The notes beneath the pieces were generated by a model. It was not told the origin of the DNA. It worked only from the letters and a program-made list of their open reading frames with translations, and ran no database searches. 15,668 nt of DNA from CAYMAZ01 sp964428185 (GTDB taxonomy: Bacteria > Bacteroidota > Bacteroidia > Bacteroidales > DTU049): the NCBI GenBank assembly GCA_964428185.1, contig CAYRXH010000060.1:1-15668 (forward strand), given 5' to 3'. Within the stretch, counting starts at the first letter, position 1. Each line of letters begins with the position of its first letter. The position numbers and the translations under genes are program-made. This document shows positions 13,207 through 15,668 of this stretch, one piece after another.

Positions 13207-15276
13207 ATGGAAGAGCTTATGAATAAGGAAGAAAATTTCGGGAATGAGAAAAATGAGGAGATGACCGGAAAAACATCTTCATCAGATGAACTAGAGAATG
13301 CCAGAAAGCAAATAGAAGAAATGAAACTTAAATTTGAGGAAGAGAACCAAAAAATTGCTGAGATGAAAAGTATCTTATACAAGGAAAAGGATTTCCGGGT
13401 AAGTAAGTTTACTGCTTTTGATGGTCCAAACTATTATATGGACAGAAAATCCTTTGTGTTTAATATTTTTATAGCACCAACAGGAGATACTGTTGAATTT
13501 TTCAGGGAAGAAATTGCAAAAGTGTTTCCCGAATTTGCAGAAAATGACAAAAAGTATGTCATTGATTTGTTTGCGGATGTTCTCCTTTATTTTCTTAAGA
13601 TGGATATCAATCTGTATATCAACAAGTATGAAATAAGCTATGATGATGATGAATATGTGATAGCCATTGAGTATCTTGACGAGAAAATTACCAGAAAATG
13701 TATTTATCTGGCTAGTGACTGGTTTTATTCCATTGCTAATGATAAAGCGTTTGATGTAAAATCAGAATTTTTGAAAATTCAGTCTGAATTTGACAAAACT
13801 TTTTATGGTGGGCCAACATTATATTCATTGATTGAGGGTGGGCTGAAACGGGATATTCCTGTGATGTATCTTTTTGAAGAGAATGAATTTCAATGGGGAT
13901 ATGGATGCAAACAGCTCAGAGGCCGTTCTACTACATTTCACACAGATGGCATCAAAGATACAGAGTTTACTATGTACAAGGACATGGTAGGTGATTTTCT
14001 TGAAATGTGTGGTTTTCCAACACCACAAACAATCAATACTTTTACTGCTGACGATGCAGTTCAGGCAGCCATGAAACTTGGATTTCCCTGTGTTGTTAAA
14101 CCTGTTGCCGGCCACAAAGGGCAGGGAGTAACCACCGGAATTATGGATGAAAAGGGTGTGAGAGAAGCATTTGACATCATTTTAAAGATATGTGAGGAAA
14201 ACGAACTTCACTTTGATGGTGCTCTCGTTCAGACTCAGATTTTTGGAACGGATCATCGGTTATTATCTGTTGATGGTAAATTTGCTGCTGCACTTGAGCG
14301 AGTTCCTGCATTTGTTGAAGGAGATGGGATCAATACAATTGAAAAACTTATTGAAATTGAGAACTCCAAAATTATCAGACTTGATAATGCACGTTCCCCA
14401 TTATGTAAAATCAAGATTGATGAAGATCTGCTTGCATATCTCACACTACAGAATCTTGATTTAACATCAGTTCCCCCTGCAGGTGCAAATATTACACTGC
14501 GCCGTGTGGCTAATATCAGTGCCGGTGGTGTGTCATACAATGTGAGTGATAAAATTCATCCCGATAATATACAATTGGTAGAAGACATAGCTTCTTTTTT
14601 CAATGTTAAGTGTCTGGGTATTGACATTCTTGCAAAGGATATCTCAAAAAGCTGGCGTGACGGAGACTTTGGTATCATTGAAATAAATGCAGGTCCCGGA
14701 GTTTTTATGCATCTTGCACCCGCATACGGAGGATCAATAGATATTCCAGGAAAAATTCTGTATTCACATTTTAAAAATGATGCTCACGCCCGCATTCCAA
14801 TCATTATAGCAAATAAGATATCAAAATATCTGGCAGATTCACTGAATAAACGATTGCATGAGATACAACCGGATATATTTTTCTCTACCCTTACTGAAGA
14901 AGGAGTATTCTTTAACGGGCGATTTTTTCACAAGAATGAAAGTCACACCCAAAATGAAAAAATTATTCTCCGGCATCCAAAAACAAACATTGCACTTTTT
15001 GTTCATGATAAAGAGAATATTTATGATTACGGACTCCTCCACAGAGGTGCAGATATGCTCATTCTTGAAAATGCAGCTTATGTAGAAGAAAGTGTGTTGT
15101 TAAGACAATTATTTAATGACTGCCCACTTGTTGAAATCATTGAAGATCAGATAGAACTGCTCTTAAATGATAAGGTGCTTGAAACCCGGAGATTTTCCAA
15201 TGACACTGAAAAGGATGATCTGATTCTTGAAATGACTGACAGTTATCTGGCAAAGCTTATTGAAAAGTATAACTAA
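13207..15276 (+). CDS. Cyanophycin-synthetase-like ATP-grasp ligase with degenerate Mur module
   Basis: A 689-residue soluble protein. Residues 1-58 are a charged coiled coil not found in CphA. Residues about 60-235 match the CphA N-terminal domain (FDGPNYY at 71-77, GPTLYSLIEGG at 202-212). The ATP-grasp domain follows (about 236-520): GYGCKQLRGR, VVKPVAGHKGQGVT (296-309), DHRLLSVDGK, SVPPAGANITLRR (421-433) and the metal-binding EINAGPG (492-498) are all present. Residues 527-689 align in outline with the start of the CphA Mur-ligase module, but where CphA has the P-loop GTNGKTT this protein reads IIIANKISK, and the module stops short (CphA enzymes are near 870-900 residues). ATP-dependent peptide-bond formation by the ATP-grasp domain is therefore likely, while the second ligation is not. 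This resembles CphA2, which joins beta-Asp-Arg dipeptides. The true substrate is unknown. Confidence 0.88.
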   Translation: MEELMNKEENFGNEKNEEMTGKTSSSDELENARKQIEEMKLKFEEENQKIAEMKSILYKEKDFRVSKFTAFDGPNYYMDRKSFVFNIFIAPTGDTVEFFREEIAKVFPEFAENDKKYVIDLFADVLLYFLKMDINLYINKYEISYDDDEYVIAIEYLDEKITRKCIYLASDWFYSIANDKAFDVKSEFLKIQSEFDKTFYGGPTLYSLIEGGLKRDIPVMYLFEENEFQWGYGCKQLRGRSTTFHTDGIKDTEFTMYKDMVGDFLEMCGFPTPQTINTFTADDAVQAAMKLGFPCVVKPVAGHKGQGVTTGIMDEKGVREAFDIILKICEENELHFDGALVQTQIFGTDHRLLSVDGKFAAALERVPAFVEGDGINTIEKLIEIENSKIIRLDNARSPLCKIKIDEDLLAYLTLQNLDLTSVPPAGANITLRRVANISAGGVSYNVSDKIHPDNIQLVEDIASFFNVKCLGIDILAKDISKSWRDGDFGIIEINAGPGVFMHLAPAYGGSIDIPGKILYSHFKNDAHARIPIIIANKISKYLADSLNKRLHEIQPDIFFSTLTEEGVFFNGRFFHKNESHTQNEKIILRHPKTNIALFVHDKENIYDYGLLHRGADMLILENAAYVEESVLLRQLFNDCPLVEIIEDQIELLLNDKVLETRRFSNDTEKDDLILEMTDSYLAKLIEKYN

Positions 15277-15287
15277 AATAACTCAAA

Positions 15288-15668
15288 ATGGGAGCAAATG
15301 TAATTAACAGACGTGAACAGATGATGGAAATAATCCGCTCTGTTCAGGTTTGTCATCTTGCAATGGTTGATGCTGACGGAAAACCTTATGTATTACCTTT
15401 TAATTTCGGGACTGATGATGAATATATCTGGTTTCATTCAGCAAAAACCGGTAAAAAGAATGACATATTAAAGCAAAATGCTTCTGTATGCGTTGCTTTT
15501 AGCAATGATTATATTTTGGGGAGCAGACATGACCATGTGGCGTGCAGTTATTTCATGAAATATAAAAGTGTGCTTGTTTATGGAGAAGTTGAAATAATTG
15601 ATGATTTTGATCTGAAAATCAAGGGAATGAATATCATAATGAAGCATTATACAGGCAAGGATGATTTT
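15288..15668 (+). CDS. NimA-like pyridoxamine-phosphate-oxidase-fold flavoprotein, 3' part outside the window
   Basis: The first 127 residues are in the window. They match the small split-barrel flavin-binding family that includes NimA: an N-terminal helix (REQMMEIIRSVQVCHLAM), the strand pair GKPYVLPFNFG, then WFHSAKTGKKNDILKQN, which is the typical FMN-phosphate-binding region of the group, and a later strand VYGEVEIID. Members bind FMN or related cofactors; some NimA proteins reduce nitroimidazoles and many others have no known substrate. The ATG lies 11 bases after the ATP-grasp stop codon, so it may share the transcript, though this family is common as a stand-alone housekeeping gene. 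A link to the ligase pathway is not evident. Confidence 0.85.
   Translation, partial: MGANVINRREQMMEIIRSVQVCHLAMVDADGKPYVLPFNFGTDDEYIWFHSAKTGKKNDILKQNASVCVAFSNDYILGSRHDHVACSYFMKYKSVLVYGEVEIIDDFDLKIKGMNIIMKHYTGKDDF

Noticed and set aside
13207..15276. A full bifunctional cyanophycin synthetase
   Set aside because: The Mur-ligase P-loop is absent and the protein ends about 200 residues early, so the two-step activity of CphA is not expected.

Overview
The window looks like chromosomal DNA of a member of the Bacteroidota. It is AT-rich, genes are packed with little recognisable Shine-Dalgarno sequence, the lipoprotein signals are permissive, and TAnnTTTG-type -7 boxes lie upstream of the two divergent gene sets. 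No RNA genes, CRISPR arrays, transposases or integrases were seen.

Left arm, positions 1 to 11636, minus strand: one very compact transcription unit of nine genes, read from right to left, whose junctions range from a 20 nt overlap to a 10 nt gap. In order they encode (i) a lipoprotein with a von Willebrand A (vWA)-like domain, (ii) a small three-helix membrane protein, (iii) a 1563-residue cytoplasmic protein that joins a tubulin/FtsZ-like N-terminal domain to a C-terminal Hsp70/actin-type ATPase, (iv) a bitopic membrane protein with a signal peptide and a charged cytoplasmic part, (v) a MotA/ExbB/ZorA-like channel protein with a long helical tail, (vi) a small four-helix membrane protein, (vii) a MotB/ZorB-like protein with an intramembrane Asp and an OmpA-like domain, (viii) a retropepsin-like aspartic protease lipoprotein, and (ix) a staphylococcal-nuclease-like lipoprotein cut by the window edge. 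My inference is an ion-driven, peptidoglycan-anchored membrane machine coupled to nucleotide-driven switches or filaments inside the cell and to sensor and hydrolase lipoproteins outside it. It resembles the ZorAB engine of Zorya anti-phage defence, but no Zorya effector gene (ZorC, ZorD or ZorE) is visible. I do not recognise the whole set as a named system, and it is the best candidate here for something undescribed.

Middle, 11637 to 12062: a divergent intergenic region with one -7-like box facing each way, four copies of the octamer KGGTCGGC, and a 31-bp near-perfect inverted repeat around a 62-nt centre that carries its own small palindrome. The inverted repeat lies outside both predicted transcripts, so a DNA-level role or origin (recombination site, small mobile element, binding site) fits better than a terminator.

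Right arm, 12063 to the end, plus strand: a signal-peptide, transmembrane, coiled-coil protein; a cyanophycin-synthetase-like ATP-grasp ligase whose Mur-ligase module has lost its P-loop and is truncated, an arrangement like CphA2-type enzymes; and the start of a NimA-like pyridoxamine-phosphate-oxidase-fold flavoprotein. The ligase has an extra coiled-coil N-terminus that may dock it on the membrane protein encoded just upstream.
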